Positions 1 to 8,016 of a DNA stretch of 64,000 bases are shown here, one piece after another. Made by a program: the position numbers and the translations under genes. This stretch comes from Fibrivirga algicola (GTDB lineage: Bacteria > Bacteroidota > Bacteroidia > Cytophagales > Spirosomataceae), in contig NZ_WAEL01000004.1 of NCBI RefSeq assembly GCF_011742925.1, positions 310,001-374,000 of the forward strand. Reading direction: 5' to 3'. The notes beneath the pieces were generated by a model that was given only the letters and a program-made list of their open reading frames with translations, ran no database searches and had not been told where the DNA came from. Each line of letters opens with the position of its first letter. Position 1 is the first letter of the stretch.

Positions 1-1398
1 TACCACAGTGTGGTACACAACTGCGTGCCCAACGATGCCCAAACGGAGGTGCTTCGTCAGGTAGCCAGTGCGCCGGACGAAGCACCTATTTTCGATTACC
101 TGGCCAACGACGGGTATGACCTGAACCCCACCGGCCTGGTGCAGTTGAACGTGTATGAACTGGCCGAGAAGCTGGCGCACTGCTTCCACCTGTTCGACCG
201 GCCACATGACCAGCCGTTTCTGTTCCGGTTCCTCGACGAAATTCTGACGTTTTCAAGCCGCGAGAGTGGGCATCTGGCCGATTTTCTGACGCATTGGGAA
301 ACGGCCCGAACGAAAGTGTCGGTCAGCGAAGGGCTTACCACCGATGCCGTCACGATTCAGACGATCCACAAAGCAAAGGGGCTGGAATACCCCGTTGTCA
401 TTATTCCCTTCGCCGACTGGACTGTTGACCCGAGTCATCGCGACACAATCTGGGTCGACCTGGCCACCGTAGACACAACACCCCTATCGGTAGCCTTGCC
501 CGATGGCAGTCTCAGCAGGCTGATGAACGCACAGGTAGCGCTGACCAAACAGCTCGATGCAACCCCCGATGACGTCAGGGATCAGTACACCAATGAGATC
601 AGCCGTACGTTCATCGAAAATATGAACCTGCTGTACGTTGCCTTTACCCGACCAACCGATCGGCTTTATATCATCTCTGAACGGAAAGAATTTACGACCC
701 AACGCGGGCAAGCCACAGCCGCATACTGGCTCTACAGCTTCCTGACCAGCTCAGATTCCGCCAGACTGTCTGACTGTTGCTGGGAAGATGGCCGACACCA
801 GTACATTCTCGTTCCGGGCACTGGTCCGCGGGCAACAAACCAGCATACGGGAAGCGACGACCAGTCCAACGAAAAACAGGACATTGACCTACAGGTTATC
901 AAAAGTGGCTCGCGTGGACAGAATATGCAGTTGCGCCGTATGGCCGAGCGTGTTTTTGACACCCGTACCTTTGAACAAAACCGCGAACGTGACCGCAAGC
1001 TCTGCGCTGCGCTCAGCCTGATCAAAGGCGTTGACTGCATCGACAAAACGCTCGCCCGGCTGGTTCGTGAGGGCGTTATCCGCTCGGTTGAAGTGGCCGA
1101 TCTGCGCGAAGGACTCACCGCCATCGTGACTCATGCCGACTTACTCGATGTATTCGGCTATGATCGGCGCATTGATACAGACCGGAGCATTTTAACCCAA
1201 AAACAGGCAAAGGGTGCCCCCCACCGGGTGGTTCACCAGCCCGACGGCGGCGTTGTGCTGGTTCAGTACGAAAGCCAAAGCGAGCAGTCCGAGTCGTACC
1301 TGTCTACCTTTATTGACCTATACAAAGAAATGGGGTACCCAACCGTCGAAGGCCGGATTGTCTGGCTTGGGAACGTACCTGTTGTTGAACGCCTATGA
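1..1398 (+). CDS. UvrD/RecB-family DNA helicase, C-terminal part (5' truncated)
   Basis: The reading frame is open from the left edge, so the N-terminal ATPase half lies outside the window; an apparent GTG start at 10 is internal. What remains holds superfamily 1 helicase motif V/VI sequences: TIQTIHKAKGLEYPVVIIP around residue 118 and NLLYVAFTRPTDRLYII around residue 206. The last 60 residues (VVLVQYES, SYLSTFIDLYKEMG, VEGRIVWLG) resemble a RecB/AddA nuclease C-terminus in layout, but the usual D-x-K catalytic pair is not evident, so nuclease activity is doubtful. Such proteins unwind DNA ends for recombinational repair. The stop overlaps the next start (ATGA), suggesting co-transcription. 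Family is clear; exact subfamily is inference. Confidence 0.85.
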   Translation, partial: YHSVVHNCVPNDAQTEVLRQVASAPDEAPIFDYLANDGYDLNPTGLVQLNVYELAEKLAHCFHLFDRPHDQPFLFRFLDEILTFSSRESGHLADFLTHWETARTKVSVSEGLTTDAVTIQTIHKAKGLEYPVVIIPFADWTVDPSHRDTIWVDLATVDTTPLSVALPDGSLSRLMNAQVALTKQLDATPDDVRDQYTNEISRTFIENMNLLYVAFTRPTDRLYIISERKEFTTQRGQATAAYWLYSFLTSSDSARLSDCCWEDGRHQYILVPGTGPRATNQHTGSDDQSNEKQDIDLQVIKSGSRGQNMQLRRMAERVFDTRTFEQNRERDRKLCAALSLIKGVDCIDKTLARLVREGVIRSVEVADLREGLTAIVTHADLLDVFGYDRRIDTDRSILTQKQAKGAPHRVVHQPDGGVVLVQYESQSEQSESYLSTFIDLYKEMGYPTVEGRIVWLGNVPVVERL

Positions 1399-2300
1399 AG
1401 AAACGTAGTATTGGCCTGCTGCTTGGCCTTTCGCTGACCATTCAGGTTCAGGCCCAGAACCTGTCGCCTTATTCGCTAAAAACAGGGCGTGAGGTGACCT
1501 TACTGGGCGCAGGACTAGCTTCGTACGGAACGGCTTATGCCTTCAATCGGGATCTAAAGCCGCTGACAATCGATGGCGTTCAGAACTTGAACCGCGCCAA
1601 CGTACCCAGCCTCGATCGGTCGGCGCTCGACCACTATTCACCCAAAGCCGCCCGGCTCAGCGACCTCACCCTCGGCACGGGAATTGGCCTGACGGGACTG
1701 GTTATTCTGTCGGCAAAAGCCCCGGTCAACGCCATACCCGGACGTATCCGGACCAACACAGATGGATCCACCACCGAGCCCAGCTTTTCGTTTGTCAGTA
1801 GTGAGCTCTTTACCGTTGGCGTTATGTACGTTGAAACCATGCTGCTCACAAACGGCGTGAAAAGCACCGTTAAAAACGCGGTTGAACGTACCCGTCCGCT
1901 GGCCTACAATCCCGCCGTTCCCCTCGACGAAAAGCTCGATAAAGACACGCAACGCTCCTTTTATTCGGGGCATGCTTCCAATGCATTTGCAACGGCAGTT
2001 TTTGCCGCTGAAATCTTTCGCCATTACCACCCCACCTCCAAGGCTAAACCCTGGGTCTGGGTCAGCTCACTTGGCCTGGCTTCCGGTACGGCTTACCTTC
2101 GCTACGAAGCGGGACAGCATTTTCCCAGCGATCTGCTCGTTGGGGCGGCCGTAGGGTCGCTGGCAGGCTGGGGTATTCCAAAACTTCACGAAAACCGGCA
2201 CCAGTCGGCCAGTCTTTCGGTTACTCCCTGGAGCAACGGACTGGCCAGTGGCGTCTCGTTCCGCTGGAGTCTGTCAAGCCCAAGTTTTGTTACTGAGTAG
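1395..2300 (+). CDS. PAP2-superfamily phosphatase, exported
   Basis: A 301-residue protein with a Sec signal peptide (residues 1-21, ending VQAQ). It carries the three acid phosphatase signatures: K160 with RP at 167-168, the Y-SGH motif at 190-193, and R237 with H242 and D246. These form the vanadium-haloperoxidase-like active site of lipid phosphate and non-specific acid phosphatases. The enzyme probably works in the periplasm on a lipid or undecaprenyl phosphate, but the substrate cannot be read from sequence. The start overlaps the helicase stop by 4 bp, so the two genes look translationally coupled. The 3' end leads into metF within 30 bp. Confidence 0.87.
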   Translation: MKKRSIGLLLGLSLTIQVQAQNLSPYSLKTGREVTLLGAGLASYGTAYAFNRDLKPLTIDGVQNLNRANVPSLDRSALDHYSPKAARLSDLTLGTGIGLTGLVILSAKAPVNAIPGRIRTNTDGSTTEPSFSFVSSELFTVGVMYVETMLLTNGVKSTVKNAVERTRPLAYNPAVPLDEKLDKDTQRSFYSGHASNAFATAVFAAEIFRHYHPTSKAKPWVWVSSLGLASGTAYLRYEAGQHFPSDLLVGAAVGSLAGWGIPKLHENRHQSASLSVTPWSNGLASGVSFRWSLSSPSFVTE

Positions 2301-2328
2301 AGTTAGCTTTCTTAACGACACCCACCCG

Positions 2329-3288
2329 ATGACCAAGATTACCGACCATATTCGCCAGGCCAATGGCAAACCCATTTTCTCGATTGAAGTAATTCCGCCG
2401 ATTAAGGGTGATAATCTGAAAAATCTGCTCGACAACATCGAGCCATTGATGGAGTTCAAGCCCCCATTTATTGACGTTACCTATCACCGCGAAGAATACA
2501 TTGAGCAACCCCAGCCCGACGGTACCATTCGCAAGATCGTAACCCGCAAACGGCCCGGCACGGTGGGTATCTGTTCGGCTATCATGCACCGGTTCAACGT
2601 AGACCCGGTACCACACGTGTTGTGTGGCGGCTTCTCGCGCGACGAAACCGAAGATTTCCTGATCGATCTGAATTACCTCGGCATCGATAATGTGCTGGTA
2701 TTACGTGGCGACCCGGCCAAACCGTTCAAAACGTTCAAGGCTAAAGAGAACGGCTACTCGTATGCCAGCGAACTGGTAGAGCAGGTAGCCAACATGAACA
2801 AGGGTCAGTATTTACACGAAGAAGATACGGCCATGACGCCCAGCAATTTCTGCGTGGGTGTGGCAGCTTATCCGGAGAAACATTTCGAAGCCGAAAACCA
2901 CGACATCGATTTTGAATACTTGAAACAGAAAGTAGCCAGAGGTGCCGATTACATTGTCACGCAAATGTTTTTCGACAATGCGCGCTACTTCGATTTTGTA
3001 ACGCGCTGCCGCGAACACGACATTCACATTCCAATTATTCCCGGCCTAAAACCAATAAGCACCCGCAAGCAACTGGAAATTCTTCCCCGCCTGTTCCACC
3101 TCCACATGCCCGACGATCTGGTAAACGCCGTTGCTGCCTGCGAAAACGACGCTCAGGCCCGGCAAGTAGGCATTGAATGGAGCATCCAGCAGGGGCGCGA
3201 ACTGATTGCCGCCGGTGCACCCGTACTCCATTTCTACACGATGGGCAAAGGCGACAACGTACAGAAAATTGCGCGGGAGTTGTTTTGA
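2329..3288 (+). CDS. metF: Methylenetetrahydrofolate reductase (MetF)
   Basis: A 319-residue TIM-barrel flavoprotein that reduces 5,10-methylenetetrahydrofolate to 5-methyltetrahydrofolate for methionine synthesis. Recognisable segments are FSIEVIPP near the N-terminus, VLRGDP in the middle, GVAAYPEKHFEAEN and the TQMFFDN strand, all in family order and at family length. I chose the ATG at 2329 (MTKITDHI) because an upstream in-frame start would run into the end of the PAP2 gene and adds residues unlike the family. The following PAP2-like gene starts within the metF stop. Being placed between two PAP2-type genes is an unusual neighbourhood but implies no functional link by itself. Confidence 0.93.
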   Translation: MTKITDHIRQANGKPIFSIEVIPPIKGDNLKNLLDNIEPLMEFKPPFIDVTYHREEYIEQPQPDGTIRKIVTRKRPGTVGICSAIMHRFNVDPVPHVLCGGFSRDETEDFLIDLNYLGIDNVLVLRGDPAKPFKTFKAKENGYSYASELVEQVANMNKGQYLHEEDTAMTPSNFCVGVAAYPEKHFEAENHDIDFEYLKQKVARGADYIVTQMFFDNARYFDFVTRCREHDIHIPIIPGLKPISTRKQLEILPRLFHLHMPDDLVNAVAACENDAQARQVGIEWSIQQGRELIAAGAPVLHFYTMGKGDNVQKIARELF

Positions 3289-3875
3289 CGAAACGGCCAC
3301 TGTCGAACACGCTGGCTCGGTACATATCCGTTGCCAGCCACCCGTTGCTCACGCTTCCTGTCTGTTCATTGGCGATTCTGTTTCGCTATGAACCGGTTGC
3401 CAACGCATCGGTATTGGCGCTACTTCTTGTAGGCTGCCTTGTTGTGCCGCTCGCCGTTAGCATGTACCGAAAGCAGGCAAAGGGTGTTCACACCAATTTT
3501 GACGTTTCAGATCAGCGGCAGCGCCAGACCTGGTATTACCTAGTCGTCAGTTTGCTGGTAGGCGTCACGGCCCTGGTTTACCTGACGGATCAGTCCTTCA
3601 TAGTCCGCCTCAGCTTCCTGCTGGCAACGTTGCTGCTAATCACATCGCAATTCGTTAATCAATTCATCAAAAGCTCCTTACACGTTTCGCTAAATACGTT
3701 CTTAGCGTTTTTGCTACTGCTTGTAGACGTAAAGATCGGAATGCTGTGGCTAACCTTCCTTCCTCTAATTGGCTGGTCTAGACGTCAACTAAACAGGCAT
3801 ACGTTACCAGAAATTATAACGGGCGGGGTTATTGGTCTGACGTTCGGCTATTTACTCTTTTACCTCGCCCAATAG
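3285..3875 (+). CDS. PAP2-like multi-pass membrane protein
   Basis: About 196 residues, with five to six hydrophobic segments. The frame is open further upstream inside metF, but no good start exists there; a TTG at 3285 overlaps the metF TGA (TTGA), which suggests coupled translation. The segment SSLHVSLNTFLAF followed by SRRQLNRHTLPE resembles the second and third PAP2 motifs (S-x-H, then S-R-x5-H-x3-E), while the first motif is degenerate (DQRQRQ). This fits membrane PAP2-family proteins of Bacteroidota with no proven substrate. The 3' end overlaps the convergent nadR-like gene by 24 bp, with no room for a separate terminator. Confidence 0.7.
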   Translation: MTKRPLSNTLARYISVASHPLLTLPVCSLAILFRYEPVANASVLALLLVGCLVVPLAVSMYRKQAKGVHTNFDVSDQRQRQTWYYLVVSLLVGVTALVYLTDQSFIVRLSFLLATLLLITSQFVNQFIKSSLHVSLNTFLAFLLLLVDVKIGMLWLTFLPLIGWSRRQLNRHTLPEIITGGVIGLTFGYLLFYLAQ

Positions 3876-4382
3876 CTTGTCAATTACGTCGATCACCTGC
3901 TGTGTCCGGTCTTCATAGTTAGCGCCTGACACGACCACGAACGGAATGCCTCGTTCTGTTAGCGCCTGCTCGAACAGCGAGTACATTTCGGCCCGGCGGT
4001 GACCCAGATCGCGAAGGCCATCGGCTATCCAGGGCACGTCGGTATTAAGCAGAAAATAGGCATCAAATTGCTCGCGGTCCGCCAATTCAGTCAGAACAGC
4101 CGGGTGCGTTACCCCGTATATGGTGGCATATAACTGCGTCGTAATCAAGTCAGTATCACAAATCAAGACGCGATTCGCCAGTGGAATCGCACGCTCCACG
4201 GCAGCCGTCTGAGCAACGGCAATGCGGGCGTAATCGTCGCTTGTCAGGTCGTTGGACGTAATCAGATCGCGGGCCACTTCGGGTACGTATATCGTCTGGT
4301 AGTGCTTGGCCAGTTTCCGGGCCATTGTCGTTTTACCGACGCTTTCGGGGCCGTAGAGGCAAACGCGCAGTGGCTGAGCCAT
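3852..4382 (-). CDS. AAA-family ATPase, NadR-type ribosylnicotinamide kinase-like
   Basis: A 176-residue P-loop protein with Walker A GPESVGKTT at residues 11-19, VPEVARDL just after, and LICDTDLITTQLY as the Walker B-like region. This matches the C-terminal kinase domain of NadR, which phosphorylates nicotinamide riboside to NMN in NAD salvage. The N-terminal helix-turn-helix and nucleotidylyltransferase domains of enterobacterial NadR are absent, as is usual for stand-alone Bacteroidota versions. The start lies 50 bp inside the upstream pseudouridine synthase gene, so translation is likely coupled. The exact substrate is inferred from family resemblance only. Confidence 0.8.
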   Translation of the reverse strand: MAQPLRVCLYGPESVGKTTMARKLAKHYQTIYVPEVARDLITSNDLTSDDYARIAVAQTAAVERAIPLANRVLICDTDLITTQLYATIYGVTHPAVLTELADREQFDAYFLLNTDVPWIADGLRDLGHRRAEMYSLFEQALTERGIPFVVVSGANYEDRTQQVIDVIDKLLGEVKE

Positions 4383-4959
4383 TCGTAGTCAGAAGTTGGG
4401 TGATGTCCGATTCGAGCAGGGTACGTATATCAGCGGGGGCGAGTCCTTCGGCAGTGAGGTGCCCAATAGCCCAGCGTACCAGCCGCAGGGTAGGAAAGCC
4501 CACAGCAGCGGTCATTTTACGTACCTGGCGGTTTTTGCCTTCGGTCAGTGTAAGCGAAATCCAGGTAGTCGGGATGTTGGCCCGAAAGCGAATGGGCGGA
4601 TTACGGGGCGGCAAATCCGGCTCGTTCAGCCGCCGGGCAATGGCAGGAAGCGTATGGTGCGGCTTCCCATCGACAGTAATCGTCACGCCCTCGGCCAGTT
4701 GCTGTAGCGCCTCATCGGTAATCGCCCCGTCGACCTGCACGTAGTAGGTGCGTTCGTGGGCAAAACGGGGATCGAGCAGGCGGTGGTTGATCGACTTATC
4801 GTTGGTCAGTAAGAGTAAGCCCTCACTGTCGGCGTCGAGCCGCCCAACGGGATACACATCCCGCTCGAAAGCAAACGACAGATCGCCCAGCGTGGCCTTA
4901 TCGCCCTCTTTCGAGAACTGCGACAACATACCGAAGGGCTTATAAATCAGGTAATGCAT
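4333..4959 (-). CDS. rluE: 23S rRNA pseudouridine synthase, RsuA/RluE family
   Basis: A 208-residue RsuA/RluB/E/F-type pseudouridine synthase without an S4 domain. The signature GRLDADSEGLLLLTND contains the catalytic Asp42; KPFGMLSQF at the N-terminus and GKNRQVRKMTAAVG towards the C-terminus are the other conserved blocks. The length and lack of an S4 domain fit RluE, which modifies 23S rRNA near position 2457, better than RsuA. The C-terminus ends in a basic tail (RLPLRPRKRR). It overlaps the downstream NadR-like gene by 50 bp. Its start codon lies 7 bp from a 20-bp inverted repeat shared with the end of xth. Confidence 0.87.
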   Translation of the reverse strand: MHYLIYKPFGMLSQFSKEGDKATLGDLSFAFERDVYPVGRLDADSEGLLLLTNDKSINHRLLDPRFAHERTYYVQVDGAITDEALQQLAEGVTITVDGKPHHTLPAIARRLNEPDLPPRNPPIRFRANIPTTWISLTLTEGKNRQVRKMTAAVGFPTLRLVRWAIGHLTAEGLAPADIRTLLESDITQLLTTNGSATARLPLRPRKRR

Positions 4960-4965
4960 GGGTAC

Positions 4966-5022
4966 GTAACACGGCCTTAAGTCCGTTTTTCAAGATACAA
5001 ACCGGACTTAAGGCCGTGTTAC
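4966..5022. terminator. 20-bp perfect inverted repeat between xth and rluE
   Basis: Arms 4966-4985 and 5003-5022 are exact reverse complements with a 17-nt loop. The right arm includes the last four codons and stop of xth (V-T-R-P-stop). There is no T-tract after the stem on the minus strand; the rluE start follows almost at once. It may act as a weak terminator, an mRNA 3' stabiliser for xth, or an attenuator before rluE and the nadR-like gene. Confidence 0.6.
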
Positions 5023-5778
5023 GATTTCCGCCCAAACCGGGCCATGGTCGGAATGAACAGCGTTGGGGTGATGACCGGCGGCTAGTAAACGATCGCGGAG
5101 GGGTTCGGCTAGGGAGATGTAGTCGATCCGCCAGCCTTTGTTGGTAGCCCGCGCGCCAGCCCGGTAGCTCCACCAGCTATACTCAACAGAATCGGGATTT
5201 TTTTCCCGGAAGGCATCGATAAACCCACTTTCAAACCACTTCGTCATCCAGGCACGTTCTTCGGGCAGAAAACCGGTCGTGTACTTATTTCGAACGGGGT
5301 CGTGAATGTCAGTTGCCGTATGTGCAATGTTGTAATCGCCCACCACGATCAGGTTTGGCCGCGACTGCCGAAGGTTGTGGGCATAGTCGAAAAATTCGTC
5401 CAAAAACTGCATTTTGAAACCCTGCCGAAGATCACCCGACGTACCCGACGGGAAATAGCAGTTCAGGATCGTCAGATCATCGAAATCGGTACGTAGAATC
5501 CGTCCTTCGCAGTCATAATGCGCCAGTCCGCAGCCCAACACGGCATTATCGGCAGGTATTTTGGCGAAGGTAGCTACGCCGGAATACCCTTTCTTTTCGG
5601 CGGCATGCCAGTGGTAGGTGTAGCCAAGCTCATCGAGCAGGGTCAGATCGACCACATCGTGCGTTGCTTTCACTTCCTGTAAACAGAGCACATCAACCGG
5701 GTTCTCGCGCAGCCAGTCGATCAGGCCGTTTTTGATGGCCGCCCGGATGCCATTCACGTTATAGGTAACTAAGCGCAT
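5008..5778 (-). CDS. xth: Exodeoxyribonuclease III (AP endonuclease)
   Basis: A 256-residue EEP-fold nuclease that cuts DNA at abasic sites and trims 3' ends in base excision repair. Visible signatures are TYNVNGIRAA at the N-terminus, CLQEVKA with the metal-binding Glu, KKGYSGVATF, GDYNIAHTATD with the catalytic Asp/Asn pair, RIDYISL and the terminal SDHGPVW with the catalytic His. I chose the ATG at 5778 (MRLVTYN) rather than the more upstream start because a TATATTTG promoter box sits at 5783-5790 and would overlap the longer version. The 3' end is part of a long inverted repeat. Confidence 0.93.
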   Translation of the reverse strand: MRLVTYNVNGIRAAIKNGLIDWLRENPVDVLCLQEVKATHDVVDLTLLDELGYTYHWHAAEKKGYSGVATFAKIPADNAVLGCGLAHYDCEGRILRTDFDDLTILNCYFPSGTSGDLRQGFKMQFLDEFFDYAHNLRQSRPNLIVVGDYNIAHTATDIHDPVRNKYTTGFLPEERAWMTKWFESGFIDAFREKNPDSVEYSWWSYRAGARATNKGWRIDYISLAEPLRDRLLAAGHHPNAVHSDHGPVWAEIVTRP

Positions 5779-5782
5779 CCGG

Positions 5783-5790
5783 CAAATATA
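5783..5790 (-). promoter_or_regulatory. Bacteroidota -7 promoter box upstream of xth
   Basis: TATATTTG matches the phylum's TAnnTTTG -7 element. Only 4 nt (CCGG) separate it from the xth ATG, so the transcript would be leaderless or nearly so. No convincing TTG box was found about 20 bp further upstream. Confidence 0.55.
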
Positions 5791-5802
5791 CAATGCGACC
5801 TG

Positions 5803-7161
5803 CTACCGCGTGAGTAACCCTAACTGCGACAGCTTCGCTTTTACCGCAGCCAGACCCGTTTCACCTACTTCCCTCATCAGAATGCGTCCTTCAGGCGATA
5901 GCAGCATATAGGTGGGATATACTTGTACGCCAAGCTGCCGGGGAATGCTAGCGTCAGTTTGTTTGCTGGAATACTCGATCACTTGTTGCCAGTTGAGCTG
6001 CTTGTCGGCTTCTAGTTTCCGGGCCTGCACGCGGCCCGCCTCGTTGTATTCGTAGTCGACGCCGACAAACTGAATTTTATCAGGCTTCACCTGCTGATGC
6101 AACGCTTTCAACGCAGGTATGCCCGCTATGCAAGGCCCACACCAGGAGCCCCAGAAATCAAGCAGCACATAACTTCCTTTTTTCAATAACTGGCTAATTA
6201 CCAGCTCTTCATTTTTATCTGTTCTTCCCACCAGCACCGGAGCCAGATTACGAACGCGTCCGCCTACCCGATTTGGATCATACCGTTCGGCCACCAGCGT
6301 CAACTCACCGTCTTTCGTACTAGACAAAAAGGTAAATAAGTGATTCCCTGCTAGCATGTTTTTACCAATTGAAATACGAACCTCCTTATTAGCGTCGTAT
6401 AGCTGATCGGCCAGTTGTATCTTCAGATCAGGTCTAGCGTAATTGTCAATTTGTTCCCAGCTAGCTGGCGATATACTCACTTTGTACTCCTGACCATCCA
6501 CTATGAAATTACCTTCCCGGTATACCTGGGTCTGGATATACACGGCCAAACGTCGTTCCATATCGTTCTGGTAACCGTAAGCCTCATTATATGGCAGTAG
6601 GCGTAGATACGTATGTGCTTGCTGTATGCCCTGTTTCATGGCTCTTTCATAGTTCACCCGAACCAGGGGAGCGAGTTCAGTGGTATCACCTCTGTAGTTT
6701 CGCTCCATCGTCAGTGTATCAAACTCGTAGGCGGAATCATCCGAGAAATCGTTATTATTATTGGCATCGACGATAATAATTTTTTTCGGCCCCTTCAGTC
6801 CTGTAAATACGGATACGTAGCTTTTTATCCGCCGGGGCACTAGTTGAGTGGTGTCAATACCATACTGTTTCTGGATTTCCAGAAATTGCGCCAGGGTACG
6901 TCGTTTATCCTTGTACGATCCAAAAAATTGTTGATCTCTATCTAATACAATGACCGTAAAAGACGACGTATCGCAACGCGGATAACCTTGGTATTCAGGC
7001 CTGTGGAGAATTTTAACTGTCGGAACTGTAGATATTTGTATCCGGTTTTTCGGGTTGAACGACAGCCTCGTTTTAACCCGTAGCGTATCCGCTGCCAGGC
7101 CTTGTAAAACTTGCACATTGCAGATAAGCAGCAGCAGAACGTACCTCAGAATTTTTTTCAT
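5803..7161 (-). CDS. TlpA-family thioredoxin-fold protein, exported
   Basis: A 452-residue protein starting MKKILRYVLLLLICN, a clear Sec signal peptide; a longer frame to 7263 adds a non-signal N-terminus and is less likely. Residues about 25-320 are a large region with no family I recognise, containing Asp/Asn-rich VDANNNNDFSDDS, which resembles a calcium-binding loop. The last 130 residues are an AhpC/TSA-like thioredoxin domain with LDFWGSWCGPC (Cys pair near 342 and 345) and VYPTYMLLSPEG. It probably reduces or exchanges disulfides in the periplasm. It is divergent from the lipoprotein gene at 7267, sharing a 105-bp upstream region. Confidence 0.85.
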   Translation of the reverse strand: MKKILRYVLLLLICNVQVLQGLAADTLRVKTRLSFNPKNRIQISTVPTVKILHRPEYQGYPRCDTSSFTVIVLDRDQQFFGSYKDKRRTLAQFLEIQKQYGIDTTQLVPRRIKSYVSVFTGLKGPKKIIIVDANNNNDFSDDSAYEFDTLTMERNYRGDTTELAPLVRVNYERAMKQGIQQAHTYLRLLPYNEAYGYQNDMERRLAVYIQTQVYREGNFIVDGQEYKVSISPASWEQIDNYARPDLKIQLADQLYDANKEVRISIGKNMLAGNHLFTFLSSTKDGELTLVAERYDPNRVGGRVRNLAPVLVGRTDKNEELVISQLLKKGSYVLLDFWGSWCGPCIAGIPALKALHQQVKPDKIQFVGVDYEYNEAGRVQARKLEADKQLNWQQVIEYSSKQTDASIPRQLGVQVYPTYMLLSPEGRILMREVGETGLAAVKAKLSQLGLLTR

Positions 7162-7266
7162 GAGTGAGCAGTTGAGATTAGACATCAGGGGAGGCTGTTC
7201 GCTTTGAACAAAGAAAAGACTTTTCTTTTCGCGAAACCGTTGTAACCAAAAGATCTGCTCCAATTT

Positions 7267-7944
7267 ATGAAACTTCCGCTTTGCGGCTTTTCGCTTCTGC
7301 TACTTACTTCCTGCGCGGCCCCACGCCCACTCACGGCCGAATTAAAACCGAACTCCCTTAGAGCCAACAACCTGGAAGAAACGCTTAGTCGCCGCGATGA
7401 GGTTATGCTGGCTTATTCGCTGGTGAGCTACGACGCCGCGAACAAACCCGTTGGCGTGGTAAATGGGGGCTGGGGGGTTCAGGCGATGAGTAAAGGCACC
7501 TCGGCCGATCTGAGCCAGGCGATACCTGTTCGGTTGCCAATGCCTAAAAACGGACGCATTGTGGCCTCTATGGTGCTGATCGAAGTTGACGATTATACTA
7601 AGGCGGCCGACATGGTCAGTAAAATTCAGAAAGTAAATACGGTCATCAGCGTACCGGCGGGTTTACTCCTGGCCGGAGTTGAAGCGTTGACACCGCTGAA
7701 ATACGTGTCGGCAGGGCTGGCAGCGGCTGGCATGGGAATCCAATTTACCAATCAACTCGATGACGACGATGTGTTGGGCCAAAGCAGCGTTGAAGTTACC
7801 GATGCGTCTCTGAAAAAGTCGGGGAAGCGGTTTATGCGCATTCCGGCCAGCTTTACGGGGCAGCACCTCCGCGATTCGTACAACTACGAATTGACGTACG
7901 ATCTGGCCCTAAAAAACGTTAAAATAGGGCCTTCTGCTCAATAA
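7267..7944 (+). CDS. Lipoprotein of unknown function
   Basis: A 225-residue protein with a lipoprotein signal peptide: MKLPLCGFSLLLLTSC, with the lipobox LLTSC and modified Cys at residue 16. The rest is mostly soluble, with a hydrophobic stretch (VPAGLLLAGVEAL, YVSAGLAAAGMGI) that could be a hairpin or amphipathic segment. I do not recognise the family. It lies directly before the first parvulin gene (about 70 bp gap), so it may belong to that envelope-biogenesis group, but this is neighbourhood inference only. Confidence 0.7.
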   Translation: MKLPLCGFSLLLLTSCAAPRPLTAELKPNSLRANNLEETLSRRDEVMLAYSLVSYDAANKPVGVVNGGWGVQAMSKGTSADLSQAIPVRLPMPKNGRIVASMVLIEVDDYTKAADMVSKIQKVNTVISVPAGLLLAGVEALTPLKYVSAGLAAAGMGIQFTNQLDDDDVLGQSSVEVTDASLKKSGKRFMRIPASFTGQHLRDSYNYELTYDLALKNVKIGPSAQ

Positions 7945-8016
7945 CTTCTATCTTTGTTGGTTCTCCGTCGGCACTATTCCCCGCTGGTCGATTGTTCTGA
8001 ACGTAGCAACTTGTAC

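Noticed and set aside
7185-7263. N-terminal extension of the TlpA-like protein to 7263
   Set aside because: The added residues lack signal-peptide character, while the ATG at 7161 begins a clean signal peptide.
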